This document shows, piece by piece, positions 1 through 9,460 of a stretch of DNA of 62,493 nt. This DNA is from a virus. Numbering within the stretch: the stretch's first letter is position 1; every line of letters starts with the position of its first letter. Below the pieces are notes generated by a model. That model saw nothing but the letters and a program-made list of their open reading frames with translations. It ran no database searches and was not told the DNA's origin. The position numbers and the translations under genes are program-made. The stretch is taken from the IMG/VR virus record IMGVR_UViG_3300042934_000841, positions 1 to 62,493 of that record; one strand, 5' to 3'.

Positions 1-1027
1 GACCCATGGTCTGCTTGGAAGCGATCAGCTGTTGGCCGATGGCGATGACCTTGTCAGCAATGGCCGATACGTCGGCAATGCTCACGTCGCTCGAGGAGAC
101 TTCTTTCTGAGCAGCAGGCTTTTCACGACCCAGCTTCAGGGAAGTCTTCGACAGCATGGCCAGGCCTTCGCCGTCGCCGATGGTCAGGTCGAAGAAGTAA
201 CCGCCAGGCAGTTTGCCCTTCATGTCTTCGGTCAGGCAGGCGTCAGCGTCGACTTTCGAAGCCGCTTCGTTCAGGCGCTGAGGAGTGACCTGGCCGCTTT
301 CAACGACAGCGATCAGCGGGGACAGAGCCGACAGCATGCGAGTGCTGTAGTTCTTGACGCCGACGTCGTAGCCTTTGACCACGTTTTCCAGAGCAGCAGC
401 AGGAGCGAATGCACCGCCAGTGCTCAGCGCGTCGATAGCGCCCGAGGACAGCTTGCCGGTCTTGTCGGTGATGGTGCCTTTGGTCGCAGCAGCTTTCTGC
501 TTCAGCGATTTACCAGCGGCCACAACAGCAGGACCCGACTTGCCGATGCGCTCGTAGAAGCCTTTGATGGCGTTCCAGGCGTTCAGCACGGCAGTCTTGA
601 TGCCGTTCCACAGTTTTTCCAGCAGGGCCTTGGCGCCTTCCAGAGCTTCCATGGACGCTTGCAGTTTGTCGCCAGTGCCGCCGAAGGATTCGACCGACAG
701 GGTGTAGTCCGACTTCTGGACTGGCAGACGGCGCATGGCGATGGACATGGCGCGGTTGTGGGTGTCAGCAGTCTGAGGGCTCATGCCGCCAGCGGCAACA
801 GCGCTTTCCAGGGCAACAACCAGGCTTTCCAGGGAATCAGCGGCGTCGGACAGGGTGTCAACGGCTTCTTCCTGGCCTTCGACTTCAGCACCGGCTTCGC
901 GGACTTCTTCCAGGATTTCGTCCAGTTCGATGACGGTTTCGCTGGTCACCGGGTTGATTTCCGGCTGGGCGTCGTCGAATGCCTCGAGAGAGACGCTCAG
1001 GGCGGTTTGAAGGATGTTCGATCGCAT
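1..1027 (-). CDS. Internal head-type virion protein, 3' end cut by window edge
   Basis: The frame is open from an ATG at 1027, with CGGAG about 8 nt upstream, to the left edge, giving about 342 residues without a stop. The N-terminus (MRSNILQTALSVSLEAFDD) carries S13-L14-E15, which matches the S/A/G-x-E cleavage rule known for the phiKZ prohead protease. It is followed by an acidic helical stretch and an Ala/Lys-rich body. This layout fits the phiKZ internal head proteins, which are trimmed and ejected with DNA. The metallopeptidase at 9917-11245 starts with a similar ASLEA segment. The family call is inference. The C-terminus is outside the window. Confidence 0.6.
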   Translation of the reverse strand, partial: MRSNILQTALSVSLEAFDDAQPEINPVTSETVIELDEILEEVREAGAEVEGQEEAVDTLSDAADSLESLVVALESAVAAGGMSPQTADTHNRAMSIAMRRLPVQKSDYTLSVESFGGTGDKLQASMEALEGAKALLEKLWNGIKTAVLNAWNAIKGFYERIGKSGPAVVAAGKSLKQKAAATKGTITDKTGKLSSGAIDALSTGGAFAPAAALENVVKGYDVGVKNYSTRMLSALSPLIAVVESGQVTPQRLNEAASKVDADACLTEDMKGKLPGGYFFDLTIGDGEGLAMLSKTSLKLGREKPAAQKEVSSSDVSIADVSAIADKVIAIGQQLIASKQTMG

Positions 1028-1060
1028 CGTGTGTTACTCCGTACGGATAAAAGGTTTTCT

Positions 1061-1076
1061 TTCTCATCGATGAGAA
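1061..1076. promoter_or_regulatory. Perfect 16-bp palindrome upstream of the head-protein gene
   Basis: TTCTCATCGATGAGAA reads identically on both strands. It lies 34 nt upstream of the start at 1027 and 77 nt beyond the stop of the gene at 1153. It could be a short terminator stem or an operator; there is no T-tract to decide. Confidence 0.3.
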
Positions 1077-1152
1077 GAGATGCCGCCACAGAGGGTTAAC
1101 TCAGTAGCGGAACATCTCCTGCACACCATAGGTGTCTTTTTCGAAACACGGG

Positions 1153-1677
1153 TTACATCGGTGTTGGGTGATCAGACCACTGCTCAGGCAGCGTGCCTGC
1201 GATCAGGTAGAGCGAACTCACCAGATCGAACAATCCCGATTCTTGGCTCAACCATAGGGATATGAATTCCTCGGCAGGCAGACTCAGGATTGAATCCCAT
1301 TGACGCAGCTTGTCACGGTTGCCCGAAGCGTCGAACTGGGTGTTCAGCTTCGGGTGGAACTCGAGCAGGTCGGCGTAGTTATTCACCGAGATCACACGCG
1401 GGTAACCGTTGACGAAATCCAAGGTTGAGGCGACAAACGACAGTACCCACTGACTTGATGGGTTCCACAGTTGGTCTTTCAGGAGGTTGGAACCTTTGGC
1501 GAACAGCAAGCCTTTGGCATGAGTCACTGCATCGGCGACAAAGCCGAAGTCCTCATGCGGCGAACTGTGGGTCCGGTAATGCTCGAACATCGCATCGAAC
1601 ACAGGGTTCGAGAGATAGCCAGGTGCCTTGGCATTTCGAGTGACCAGAAACCCTCGGTGGGTCCTTACGTCATTCAT
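1153..1677 (-). CDS. Hypothetical protein, 174 aa
   Basis: A 174-residue protein with no motif I recognise. The start ATG overlaps the stop of the upstream gene as ATGA (1674-1677), so translation is probably coupled. It contains hydrophobic helices in the second half (LFAKGSNLL, WVLSFVASTLDFV, LFDLVSSLYLIAGTL) and ends in a Pro/Thr-rich tail. Its placement as the last gene of a leftward structural cluster (3929 to 1153) suggests a virion or assembly role, but that is position only. Confidence 0.7.
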   Translation of the reverse strand: MNDVRTHRGFLVTRNAKAPGYLSNPVFDAMFEHYRTHSSPHEDFGFVADAVTHAKGLLFAKGSNLLKDQLWNPSSQWVLSFVASTLDFVNGYPRVISVNNYADLLEFHPKLNTQFDASGNRDKLRQWDSILSLPAEEFISLWLSQESGLFDLVSSLYLIAGTLPEQWSDHPTPM

Positions 1678-2567
1678 GCGTATTTCTTCTCCATCTTGGC
1701 GATCTTCTCAGCCAGATCATTGAGGTACTCTTCGTACTTCTTGATCGACTTTTCGAGGACAGCGTCCTCTTTGCCCTGCGCTTGAAGGCGCAGTTGCTCG
1801 ACGCGGTATTCGATGGTACGAACGTCTTCTTTCATCCGCTCGTAACGCGCCACTTGAAGCTGCGCCCATGCGATACCGAAACTCATGAACATCGGGGTGA
1901 CGCCGGGGATGAAGTTGCTCTTCAGTGGGTCCAGACGGTTGATGCCCACGGTAGGCACGATGGTGATCTCGTCATTCTCACCGACGCCGATGTCCGGGAT
2001 GTCCTCGATCTTCTTCACGATGTCACGATCGGCTTGAGCGAAGGTGTTGAGCAACCGGAAGAACGTCTCTTGGTTGGCTTCCAAGAAGGCCAGCTCAGGC
2101 TTCGGACGTTCGGCCCCAGGGGTCAACGTCTTGGCTTGAACGTTGGCTTCAGTCACCAACAGGTAATGCAGCATCTGGCGCGAGTAGGTCACGGTGAAGT
2201 CCATGAACCCCAAGATGCGCAGGATCTCTGCACGCTTGTAGGTGATGCCTTCGACGACGATGTCCTTGTTGTAGGACTTGTCGATCAACCCGCCGAGCAG
2301 ATCACTGATGCCGCTGATGTTCAGCAGGATTTGCAGGATGATCTCGGACGGGGTGCCGCGGTACTGAACCTTGACGCTGCGTTTAAAGGCAGAGTCGAAG
2401 TCCTTACCCGCTTTGGACTTGAAGGCCGGTTTACCCAGCACTTCATTGGCGTTGGTGTAGCAGGCGATGCTTTGCTGGAGGGCTTGCGAGATAAGGCGCA
2501 GCTTCTCCTTCACGTCGTCCTTGGTGAAGGACGGCACGAGTTGACGCAGGAAATTGATGATACGCAT
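1674..2567 (-). CDS. Probable virion-associated protein, 297 aa
   Basis: A predominantly helical 297-residue protein. A hydrophobic stretch near residues 80-95 (IILQILLNISGISDLLGGLI) and a charged coiled-coil-like C-terminus (about 245-297, rich in K/E/R, ending KMEKKYA) are visible. I do not recognise a domain. It sits between two other leftward genes of a structural cluster, 24 nt downstream of the gene at 2592 and overlapping the next by ATGA. A virion role is inferred from position only. Confidence 0.75.
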   Translation of the reverse strand: MRIINFLRQLVPSFTKDDVKEKLRLISQALQQSIACYTNANEVLGKPAFKSKAGKDFDSAFKRSVKVQYRGTPSEIILQILLNISGISDLLGGLIDKSYNKDIVVEGITYKRAEILRILGFMDFTVTYSRQMLHYLLVTEANVQAKTLTPGAERPKPELAFLEANQETFFRLLNTFAQADRDIVKKIEDIPDIGVGENDEITIVPTVGINRLDPLKSNFIPGVTPMFMSFGIAWAQLQVARYERMKEDVRTIEYRVEQLRLQAQGKEDAVLEKSIKKYEEYLNDLAEKIAKMEKKYA

Positions 2568-2591
2568 GTCGGTCTTCCTAGGTGCGAGGGG

Positions 2592-3929
2592 TTAGATACG
2601 GCCGGGCGCTTTGCCAAGCTGGTAGGATTTGAGAATGTCCATCAGCTCTTTGCTGTCGGACTTGCCCGCCGTCTTCATCATGTCTTTCGACAGTTTGGTC
2701 GGCATGTCGATACCACGAGTGTAAATGGTGACCGATTCCCAATCCGGGTCCACCACAGCGAGCAGCATGCTGTAGGTCTGGCCGAAGATCCCTTGGCGCA
2801 CTTTGAAGCTGGACAGTTGCCCACCAATCTGACGTTCCAGTTCTTCAGCGGTTTGCTGAGTGATCACAATGATCGAACTGGCTGTGCCCAGGGAAGGGCC
2901 GGAGGTCAGGATTTCTGCCATGCCATTACGCTTGGCACGGTTGTAGACGGTTTTGTAGTAACCGGTTTCGTCATTCATCGACGCCGCACGGTGAGCATCC
3001 ACGCGGTCCATGGCCATGACGAAGTCAGACCAGAAGCGCAACTCACCGGCACGCCATGCGCGCCACCGGCCGCGGAAGGACATGTCCACGCCACCCAGAG
3101 CCAGCGTCTGTACCATGGCAGTCGGGTTCATGCCAGCGACCCGTAGACGGATCATGACCGGGACCTTGGCTTCTTTGCCGTCTTCGGAGATGGTCACTTC
3201 CACGATGTTGCCCACAGCGAGGTTGGTGATGGACTGAACGATCTTGTTCGGGTCGGTCACACGGTTACTGTCGGAAGTACCGTAAGTCGCTTTGGTCAGA
3301 TCCTTCTTGTACTTCTCGCCTTCAACTGCGTCTTCGATCTTTTGACGGTCAGCATCAGCAAGGGCCTCGAAGGAAGCGCCGTAACCTGGGTTGACACCTT
3401 CCATGGCTTCAAACGAAGCGCATTGTTCGGCGAACTCTTTCAGGTAGGCCAAGTTGGCCGATTCGAAACTGGCGCGCTGCACGTCTTTGGCAAACGGCAG
3501 ACCGATGTCCATCGACTCGAATGCCGAGCCAATAGCAGTGGCGGTCGCATCAGCCAAATCACGGTCAGTGGCAAACTTGTCTAGACGACGACCCACGCTT
3601 ACACCGTTGATGGTGGTGTCGAGGGAAACCGACAAAAGCCAATATCCGGTGAAGAGGTTGTAAAGACTATGTACAACGTCTTGAATGAACGGAACTTGCG
3701 ATGCGCGCTGATCCATCAAGAGAATTGGCTCAACACGGGCAGATTGTGTGACACGAACCAGATCGGTCTGCTGGCTGGCTTTCAAGGTGGCCTTCGCGCC
3801 CTCGATTACCTTACCTGCCGCGTCGTCCCCAATCTTATTCACAATCGCTTTGGCGACCATGGGGCCCACAAGAGCTACTGCCGCAGCCCCAAGCGCTACC
3901 AGGGATTCCTGAGAGGCTGTTTTGTTCAT
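2592..3929 (-). CDS. Virion structural protein with four candidate prohead-protease sites
   Basis: A 445-residue protein. The N-terminus has a hydrophobic Ala/Val-rich segment (about residues 10-32). Between residues 135 and 190 the motif [AS]FE[AS] occurs four times (glutamates at 138, 156, 174, 188), spaced 18, 18 and 14 residues. This fits the S/A-x-E cleavage rule of phiKZ-type prohead proteases, so a spacer or propeptide may be chopped out during head maturation. The C-terminal 240 residues look like a compact alpha/beta domain. It is divergent from the rightward gene at 3962 with only 32 nt between starts. The function is inferred and no named family is claimed. Confidence 0.7.
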   Translation of the reverse strand: MNKTASQESLVALGAAAVALVGPMVAKAIVNKIGDDAAGKVIEGAKATLKASQQTDLVRVTQSARVEPILLMDQRASQVPFIQDVVHSLYNLFTGYWLLSVSLDTTINGVSVGRRLDKFATDRDLADATATAIGSAFESMDIGLPFAKDVQRASFESANLAYLKEFAEQCASFEAMEGVNPGYGASFEALADADRQKIEDAVEGEKYKKDLTKATYGTSDSNRVTDPNKIVQSITNLAVGNIVEVTISEDGKEAKVPVMIRLRVAGMNPTAMVQTLALGGVDMSFRGRWRAWRAGELRFWSDFVMAMDRVDAHRAASMNDETGYYKTVYNRAKRNGMAEILTSGPSLGTASSIIVITQQTAEELERQIGGQLSSFKVRQGIFGQTYSMLLAVVDPDWESVTIYTRGIDMPTKLSKDMMKTAGKSDSKELMDILKSYQLGKAPGRI

Positions 3930-3961
3930 GAGAGATTCCTTTATTAAGGCGGTATGAAAGA

Positions 3962-5095
3962 ATGGACAGCGATTACAAATTGATGAAAGACGTTCTTGAC
4001 GTTATTGCCAAGAACGGAGGGTTTGAAAGCGATGATGGGTTGATGCGTAGACTCTCTCGCGAACAAGGACAGGGTTCCATCGGTGCACAGTTTCACGACC
4101 TCTTGGGTGGTTTCAACCGGGGGCAACAAGGTAACCCATTGCCTGTCAACACTGACATGCAGGGACTTACGTTTTTTACACGTCCGAACTTGAATTTGTC
4201 ATACGATAACGTCATGGCGATCCGCCAATTGTCGGTTTTGGCCAGTAAGATCCCTGCGTCATACAGCCGGGTAGTGCGCCGGATGTTGTGGCCCGATGGG
4301 AAATACTCAGACATTTCTGGGGATAAAGCACTCTTCGACAACCGACACGCTTTTATGCCGTTGCTCAGTAACTCGATTACCAGCATGTCTGGATGGCCCG
4401 ACATGACGTTGCACGCCTACAGCAGTAACGAAGGGATGGCCAAAGAAGTCTGGATGATGAACGACTCGATCGCAGAGATCAACGGGCGGTTTGACCTAGA
4501 CTGTACTTTCGAAAATACGCTAGGCGATCCTATATCATTGACTTTCTTTGCTTGGCTTCTCTACATCGGTGGCGTGTATTTGGGGACAAAAATCCACACC
4601 TCAGGCTACAACATTCTGCAAGTAGAGATGGATTACAACACACGGATTTACCGTTTCCTGACTGACTGGTCGGGACGCTACATCCAGAAGTGGGCCGCCT
4701 GTGGTGCTGCTTTCCCCACCGGTCTTTCGATTGGTTCGGGTTTTAACTTCAACCGTGACCAACCGTACTCCGAAGCCAACAAGTCGATCCAGATTCCGTT
4801 TGCCTGCACCGTGGCTGAATACAATGACCCGATCACCCTCTGGGAGTTCAACAAGGTCACTGTGATGCACAACCCGGACATGGGAGATGACGTGCGGGAC
4901 AACCGCATGCAACAGATCACACCCGAAGAGCGCAAGCTGTTCAACTACCGGGGGTTCCCATGGATCAACCTGGACAAGAACAACGAATTGGAATGGTGGG
5001 TGGATAACGACGTGTACATCGATTTCACCAAAGGCAAGATCATCGGTGACACCGTTTCCCGGACCACGCCGATTCAAACCACTGTAGGGAATTAA
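3962..5095 (+). CDS. Virion structural protein, probably tail or baseplate
   Basis: A 377-residue protein rich in aromatic residues and turns (FFTRPNLNLSYDNV, GWPDMTLHAYSSNEG, FPWINLDKNNELEWWVDNDVYIDF), typical of phage structural proteins. The ATG at 3962 is the first in frame; an upstream GGCGGTATG at about 3948-3956 could be a TATG-type late promoter, by analogy with the phiKZ late motif. The stop is 2 nt before the next gene, so the pair is an operon. No enzymatic motif is seen. The tail/baseplate suggestion comes from its partner at 5098. Confidence 0.7.
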   Translation: MDSDYKLMKDVLDVIAKNGGFESDDGLMRRLSREQGQGSIGAQFHDLLGGFNRGQQGNPLPVNTDMQGLTFFTRPNLNLSYDNVMAIRQLSVLASKIPASYSRVVRRMLWPDGKYSDISGDKALFDNRHAFMPLLSNSITSMSGWPDMTLHAYSSNEGMAKEVWMMNDSIAEINGRFDLDCTFENTLGDPISLTFFAWLLYIGGVYLGTKIHTSGYNILQVEMDYNTRIYRFLTDWSGRYIQKWAACGAAFPTGLSIGSGFNFNRDQPYSEANKSIQIPFACTVAEYNDPITLWEFNKVTVMHNPDMGDDVRDNRMQQITPEERKLFNYRGFPWINLDKNNELEWWVDNDVYIDFTKGKIIGDTVSRTTPIQTTVGN

Positions 5096-5097
5096 TC

Positions 5098-8025
5098 ATG
5101 GCAAATCGCAGTGACCTGTCCGCCTTGATTGACAGCGCGCGGATCAACCCGATGGCTGTTCAAAAGGCAGGCATCAGCTTCTTGGAAAAGGTGCGCAATG
5201 GCGAAGTCGAAATCGTCGACGCCAGTAACGCTTTTGTGTACATGGGGGAGTTTGCAGCCACCTTGTTCACCAACTCGATTCGTCGCAATGAATTGAGCAT
5301 GTCCCGTCAGTACCCTGAACTGGCCAACACCCGCAAAGACCTGTACCACCACATGGCGAACATTGATTACGTCAACACGTTCTCAACGCCATCAGTGGCC
5401 ACGATCAGTTTCAACTTCAATAAGGAAGAACTGATCAGCAAGGCCGTTGCCACAGGTGTCGCTGGGATCAAGAAACTGGTCATCGGTCGCAACACCCAGA
5501 TCATGGTGGGCGCGGTCCCGTTTACCTTGCAATACCCGATCGAGATTCGTGTGCTGTCTCACGGCGGTCTTCAGATCGTTTACGACAACAGCCGTCCAAG
5601 TCCGTTGCAGTTACTCGAAAGCAACAACGTGACATGGTCCACGGAGAACTACAACACCGGTCACACGGACTACATCCGCATTGACGTCCCAGTGAACCAG
5701 ATGGAGTTGAAGTCCTACACCGCACCGTTGATGGCCTCCAAGGTGTTCGACAAGACCTACTCCTACACGGACACCTTCTACCATTGCCGGGTCTACGCCT
5801 CCAATGCTGCCGGTGGTTGGGATGAGATTGGCACCACGCATTCGGATCAGGTCTTTGACCCATTGACCCCCACGGCGATGCTGCAAGTGCTCGACGGCGG
5901 TCAGTTGAACGTCTCCATCCCTCAGGTCTATTACTCGACCGGTCTGGTCACTCGGACCTTGCGCATTGACATCTTCACCACCAAGGGTGCGTTGGAGTTG
6001 GCACTGGGCACGTACGGAGCAGACATGTTCCTGCCAACGTGGCGGGATCTGGACAAGGATGACAACGGCAAGTACAGCGCGCCGATTGCGCAGATGGTCG
6101 ATGGGTTCATTGTGTCGACCAGTTCGGCCACCGGCGGTTCGAATGAGATCTCGTTTGAGAAACTCAAGGCCCGTGTGATTGCCAACGCGTTGGGTCCGAT
6201 CGATGTGCCAATCACCAACGTCCAGATTCAATCGCAGTTGGACCGTTTGACGGACGCCGGGTTCAGTGGTGTGGTCGTCGTGGATAACGCCACCAAGCGT
6301 CTCTACATCGCTACGCGTGAGTTACCAGCACCGGACATCGCTGAGATCTCCACCGGGATTGGCAGCAACGTGGTCACGCTGATGAAGACAGCGGCTGAGA
6401 TCCTGACTACAGCTGACGTAACGGACAACGGCACCCGGATCACTGTGCTACCTACCACACTCTACAAGAACGAAGGCGGTTACCTGTCGATCGTCTCTCC
6501 TGAGCAGCGCACCGAGTTGCTCTCGTACGAAGGCGACAGTCGTGTGGAACGCGTCACCGAGGGTAACTTCCTCTACAGCCCATTCCACTACGTCTACGAC
6601 TTCACCGACAACGTCTTCACGGTGCGTCCTTATTATTTCGGTGATCCTCTGATCTCCCGTAAGTTCTTCGTGGACGACAACGGCACGCTGGGTGTGGGCA
6701 TCTCGAACGGCAATCACGACTTCCGCCGTACGGACACAGGGTGGAGCCTGCGGGTAATGACCTCTTCAACGGACAGCCTGAAAGCGTTGGACGATGATTC
6801 GGTCGTGGCGCAACTGGCGTTCGTGCCAGTGGGTGAGATTGGCCGTTGCTACTTGAACGGTACGCTGGTCGGTCGGGATACCGTGACCAAAGAGTGGATC
6901 TTCGAATTCGCCTTTGACACTTCATGGGACGTGGACCCTGCCAACTCGATCTACCTCAATGGCTTTGCCGTGGATGGGATCGAGCCGCATCCTTACCCTG
7001 CGACCTTGAGCACGGTGTTTGACGTGTTCTTCGCGGTGGAAGAGGATGCTTTGGTGGAAGGCGGTGACACCGGCGACATCGATCTGGTCATGGGTAAGTG
7101 GTTGATTGATCGCTCAGTGATTGGTCTGTACCACGAGCAGTTGACCCTGACACTGGGGTCTGAACTGTCCGGCTTGTGGGTACCGGCACGCAGCACGATC
7201 GGTGAAGAATCCTACGCTCGCTACGAAGCCAACATTCCCAAGTACTACACCGTTGACGTCCCTAAAAAGGATGAGAACGGTGCTCTGGTGCTGGAGAAGG
7301 ACGGTAACGGTGTGCTGCGGATGGTCTACGAACATCGGGCAGGTGATCCTGAACTCAATGCCGACGGCTCGCCTGTCTGGCTCCATGAGAAAGGTCAGAT
7401 CATGTACCAAGACGGTCAGCCGATTGTGGTCTCGCCACGCACGATTACCCGTCAGGTCGATCTGTGTGTCTTTGACGGGGTGTACTACTTCGCCACAGCC
7501 ACCACTGACACCGACTACAAGGCCACTGTCCCGACTCAGATCGTTGAGTGGGTCAACGTCACCTTGGCCCCCATCCGCAAGAAGGTCCTTGAACAGACTG
7601 AGCTGCGCTTTCACCCTAAAGCGACCATTGGCCGTGTGGATGTGATCGTGGACAGCAGTGAGAAGACCTCCATGGAAGCGGCGCAAGGCCTGACCATCAC
7701 CTACTACGTCACCGACAAGGTCTACCGCGACGAGGCCCTCAAGACCGAGATCCGCAAGTCGACCCGTCGTGTGATCACCGCTGCCTTGGCAGCGCAGAGC
7801 ATCACCCGTGACAACATTGAGCAACAGCTCAAGTCGACCATGGGCGATGACGTGATCGGTGTGGACATGGAAGGGTTAGGTGGTACAGCGAACTACCGTG
7901 TGGTTTCCATGATGGACGATTCAGCGCGCCTGTGCATCGGTAAGAAGTTGACCTACTTGCCGAACAAGACGTACAGCGTTGAAGACAACATTGACACGTT
8001 GTTCGTGCGACATGCTGCTGAGTAA
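5098..8025 (+). CDS. Large structural protein, possible baseplate wedge component
   Basis: A 975-residue beta-rich protein. The N-terminal ~120 residues are helical (SDLSALIDSARINPMAVQK). A repetitive beta body follows, with many V-x-V and Y-T-D strands. The C-terminal part ends in an alpha/beta segment (TEIRKSTRRVITAALAAQS). Size and architecture recall baseplate wedge proteins of contractile phages (gp6/J-like), but I cannot prove homology. It directly follows the 377-aa structural gene, and the operon ends at the strong hairpin at 8034-8072. Confidence 0.65.
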   Translation: MANRSDLSALIDSARINPMAVQKAGISFLEKVRNGEVEIVDASNAFVYMGEFAATLFTNSIRRNELSMSRQYPELANTRKDLYHHMANIDYVNTFSTPSVATISFNFNKEELISKAVATGVAGIKKLVIGRNTQIMVGAVPFTLQYPIEIRVLSHGGLQIVYDNSRPSPLQLLESNNVTWSTENYNTGHTDYIRIDVPVNQMELKSYTAPLMASKVFDKTYSYTDTFYHCRVYASNAAGGWDEIGTTHSDQVFDPLTPTAMLQVLDGGQLNVSIPQVYYSTGLVTRTLRIDIFTTKGALELALGTYGADMFLPTWRDLDKDDNGKYSAPIAQMVDGFIVSTSSATGGSNEISFEKLKARVIANALGPIDVPITNVQIQSQLDRLTDAGFSGVVVVDNATKRLYIATRELPAPDIAEISTGIGSNVVTLMKTAAEILTTADVTDNGTRITVLPTTLYKNEGGYLSIVSPEQRTELLSYEGDSRVERVTEGNFLYSPFHYVYDFTDNVFTVRPYYFGDPLISRKFFVDDNGTLGVGISNGNHDFRRTDTGWSLRVMTSSTDSLKALDDDSVVAQLAFVPVGEIGRCYLNGTLVGRDTVTKEWIFEFAFDTSWDVDPANSIYLNGFAVDGIEPHPYPATLSTVFDVFFAVEEDALVEGGDTGDIDLVMGKWLIDRSVIGLYHEQLTLTLGSELSGLWVPARSTIGEESYARYEANIPKYYTVDVPKKDENGALVLEKDGNGVLRMVYEHRAGDPELNADGSPVWLHEKGQIMYQDGQPIVVSPRTITRQVDLCVFDGVYYFATATTDTDYKATVPTQIVEWVNVTLAPIRKKVLEQTELRFHPKATIGRVDVIVDSSEKTSMEAAQGLTITYYVTDKVYRDEALKTEIRKSTRRVITAALAAQSITRDNIEQQLKSTMGDDVIGVDMEGLGGTANYRVVSMMDDSARLCIGKKLTYLPNKTYSVEDNIDTLFVRHAAE

Positions 8026-8033
8026 GGCATAAG

Positions 8034-8072
8034 GCATAGAGCCCCGGAGCGCAGTGCTCCGGGGCTCTATGC
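8034..8072. terminator. Bidirectional terminator, 17-bp perfect stem
   Basis: GCATAGAGCCCCGGAGC pairs perfectly with GCTCCGGGGCTCTATGC around a 5-nt loop. It lies between the convergent stops at 8025 and 8075. The arm ends read TATGC outward on both strands, the same design as at 34124-34162. Confidence 0.85.
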
Positions 8073-8074
8073 TG

Positions 8075-9409
8075 TTACTTGACGTAACCTTTGCTGAATT
8101 GCCACAACGTTGCTGAGAGGTCCACACGGGCCGCTGCAACTGCATTGAGGACTTTACCGCCGTACAGCAGGATGTATTGCAGACGGAACATCTCAGCCAA
8201 CACGAGGTGTGCGTATTCGGCCACATCGTTACTGAGGTTCATCTTGCCGGAGTCCAGCAGCTTGGCGTCATGACGGAACGCATCGTGCAAGCTCTTTTGC
8301 TTGTCCATGATCGCAGTGCACTTGGCTACCGCGGTCTTGTACCAGGACGCATCGTTCTTGCCGATGAAATCACGGACGATCATCATCTCACCAACCGTGA
8401 ACCGGTCATGCGAGGCACGGTTAAACGCACGGCTGACTTGATCATCGAACGCAGCACCATTGACCAGACCGTGGAACAGCACTTCTTCAACCTTGTTAGG
8501 CTTGTGGAACTGCTTGCCCGGTGGGCACTGGACAGGGTCGAACGCTTTGTAGATGACGTCGTACAGCTTGGAACCCGGTTGTGGGTACAGCGCCACCTTG
8601 ACCAAACGGTTGGCCATGAGGTCTTCCCATGCAAACTGAAGACGACCGAGCATCTCGGAGATCTCAGGTTGAGCGGCCACAAAGATGTTCACGGCTTCGT
8701 TGATGCTCAAACCGGTGCCTGCCAAGTGCTTGTTGGCCAGCATGGCATCGGCCAAGACAGACTTCTTGCCCAGCTGCGGGTTGTTGAACGCAGGGGCCGT
8801 CAGGTTGAAGCGAGAAGACGTCATGTCTTCAAGTCCTACGTTGACGTTCGCTTTGTTATCCGCCTGCGCCTTGTCGAACAGCTTACACACCACAGGGTCA
8901 GCGCGTTCAGCCTCACCCAGCTTCTTACCAATGCCGAACAGGGCACGGATAACGGCAGTGATCAGGTTGATGACCGTGCTGATGACGCCCATGATCATCT
9001 TGGCAATCAGTTTGAGCACCGAGGAGATCAGGCCTTCACAGGTCGCGGTGTAGTTCACCTTCGAACCCATTTCGGTGTACGACTTCATCGGCGTCTTTTC
9101 AAAGAACGACTGGATCGATTCCACCGATGCCGTGATGTTCTTGATCATCTGCGCTTCAGGACGGCTGATGTGACCGGCCTTGGTGACTTCTTTGTACAGG
9201 CTTTGCAGGTGTTCGATCGACGCTTGCATGCTGACCGTGATGTCCATCGCTTCTTCAAGCGCTTGGGTCTGGTCTTCCAGCGGGTCTTCGGCCGGAATCA
9301 ACAGGGCATCAAGTTCTTCCATCGTCACGTCAGTGGAGATCTCATCGAAATGGATACCCGCGATCTCGTTTGGCTCTACGATGGCCCCAGATTCACTTAT
9401 CATGGTCAT
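8075..9409 (-). CDS. Probable internal virion protein, 444 aa
   Basis: A 444-residue protein. The N-terminus is acidic, as in phage head propeptides (about residues 1-60, rich in E/D). A hydrophobic membrane-like segment follows at about 131-160 (SVLKLIAKMIMGVISTVINLITAVIRALFGIG), and the C-terminal 250 residues are helical. A VGLED segment after it offers a G-x-E type protease site. The combination of acidic propeptide, membrane-active helix and helical body suits a protein ejected with DNA. It lies in a leftward block with the metallopeptidase at 9917. I do not recognise a named family. Confidence 0.65.
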   Translation of the reverse strand: MTMISESGAIVEPNEIAGIHFDEISTDVTMEELDALLIPAEDPLEDQTQALEEAMDITVSMQASIEHLQSLYKEVTKAGHISRPEAQMIKNITASVESIQSFFEKTPMKSYTEMGSKVNYTATCEGLISSVLKLIAKMIMGVISTVINLITAVIRALFGIGKKLGEAERADPVVCKLFDKAQADNKANVNVGLEDMTSSRFNLTAPAFNNPQLGKKSVLADAMLANKHLAGTGLSINEAVNIFVAAQPEISEMLGRLQFAWEDLMANRLVKVALYPQPGSKLYDVIYKAFDPVQCPPGKQFHKPNKVEEVLFHGLVNGAAFDDQVSRAFNRASHDRFTVGEMMIVRDFIGKNDASWYKTAVAKCTAIMDKQKSLHDAFRHDAKLLDSGKMNLSNDVAEYAHLVLAEMFRLQYILLYGGKVLNAVAAARVDLSATLWQFSKGYVK

Positions 9410-9428
9410 GTCACTACCTCGGAATAGG

Positions 9429-9454
9429 CCATGGCGCCCCTGAGAGCGCCATGG
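9429..9454. terminator. Intergenic hairpin with 9-bp stem
   Basis: CCATGGCGC and GCGCCATGG form a perfect stem with an 8-nt loop. It sits between leftward genes, just after the stop of the 149-aa gene at 9461, so it can terminate or attenuate transcription into 9409. Confidence 0.55.
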
Positions 9455-9460
9455 TGGGGT

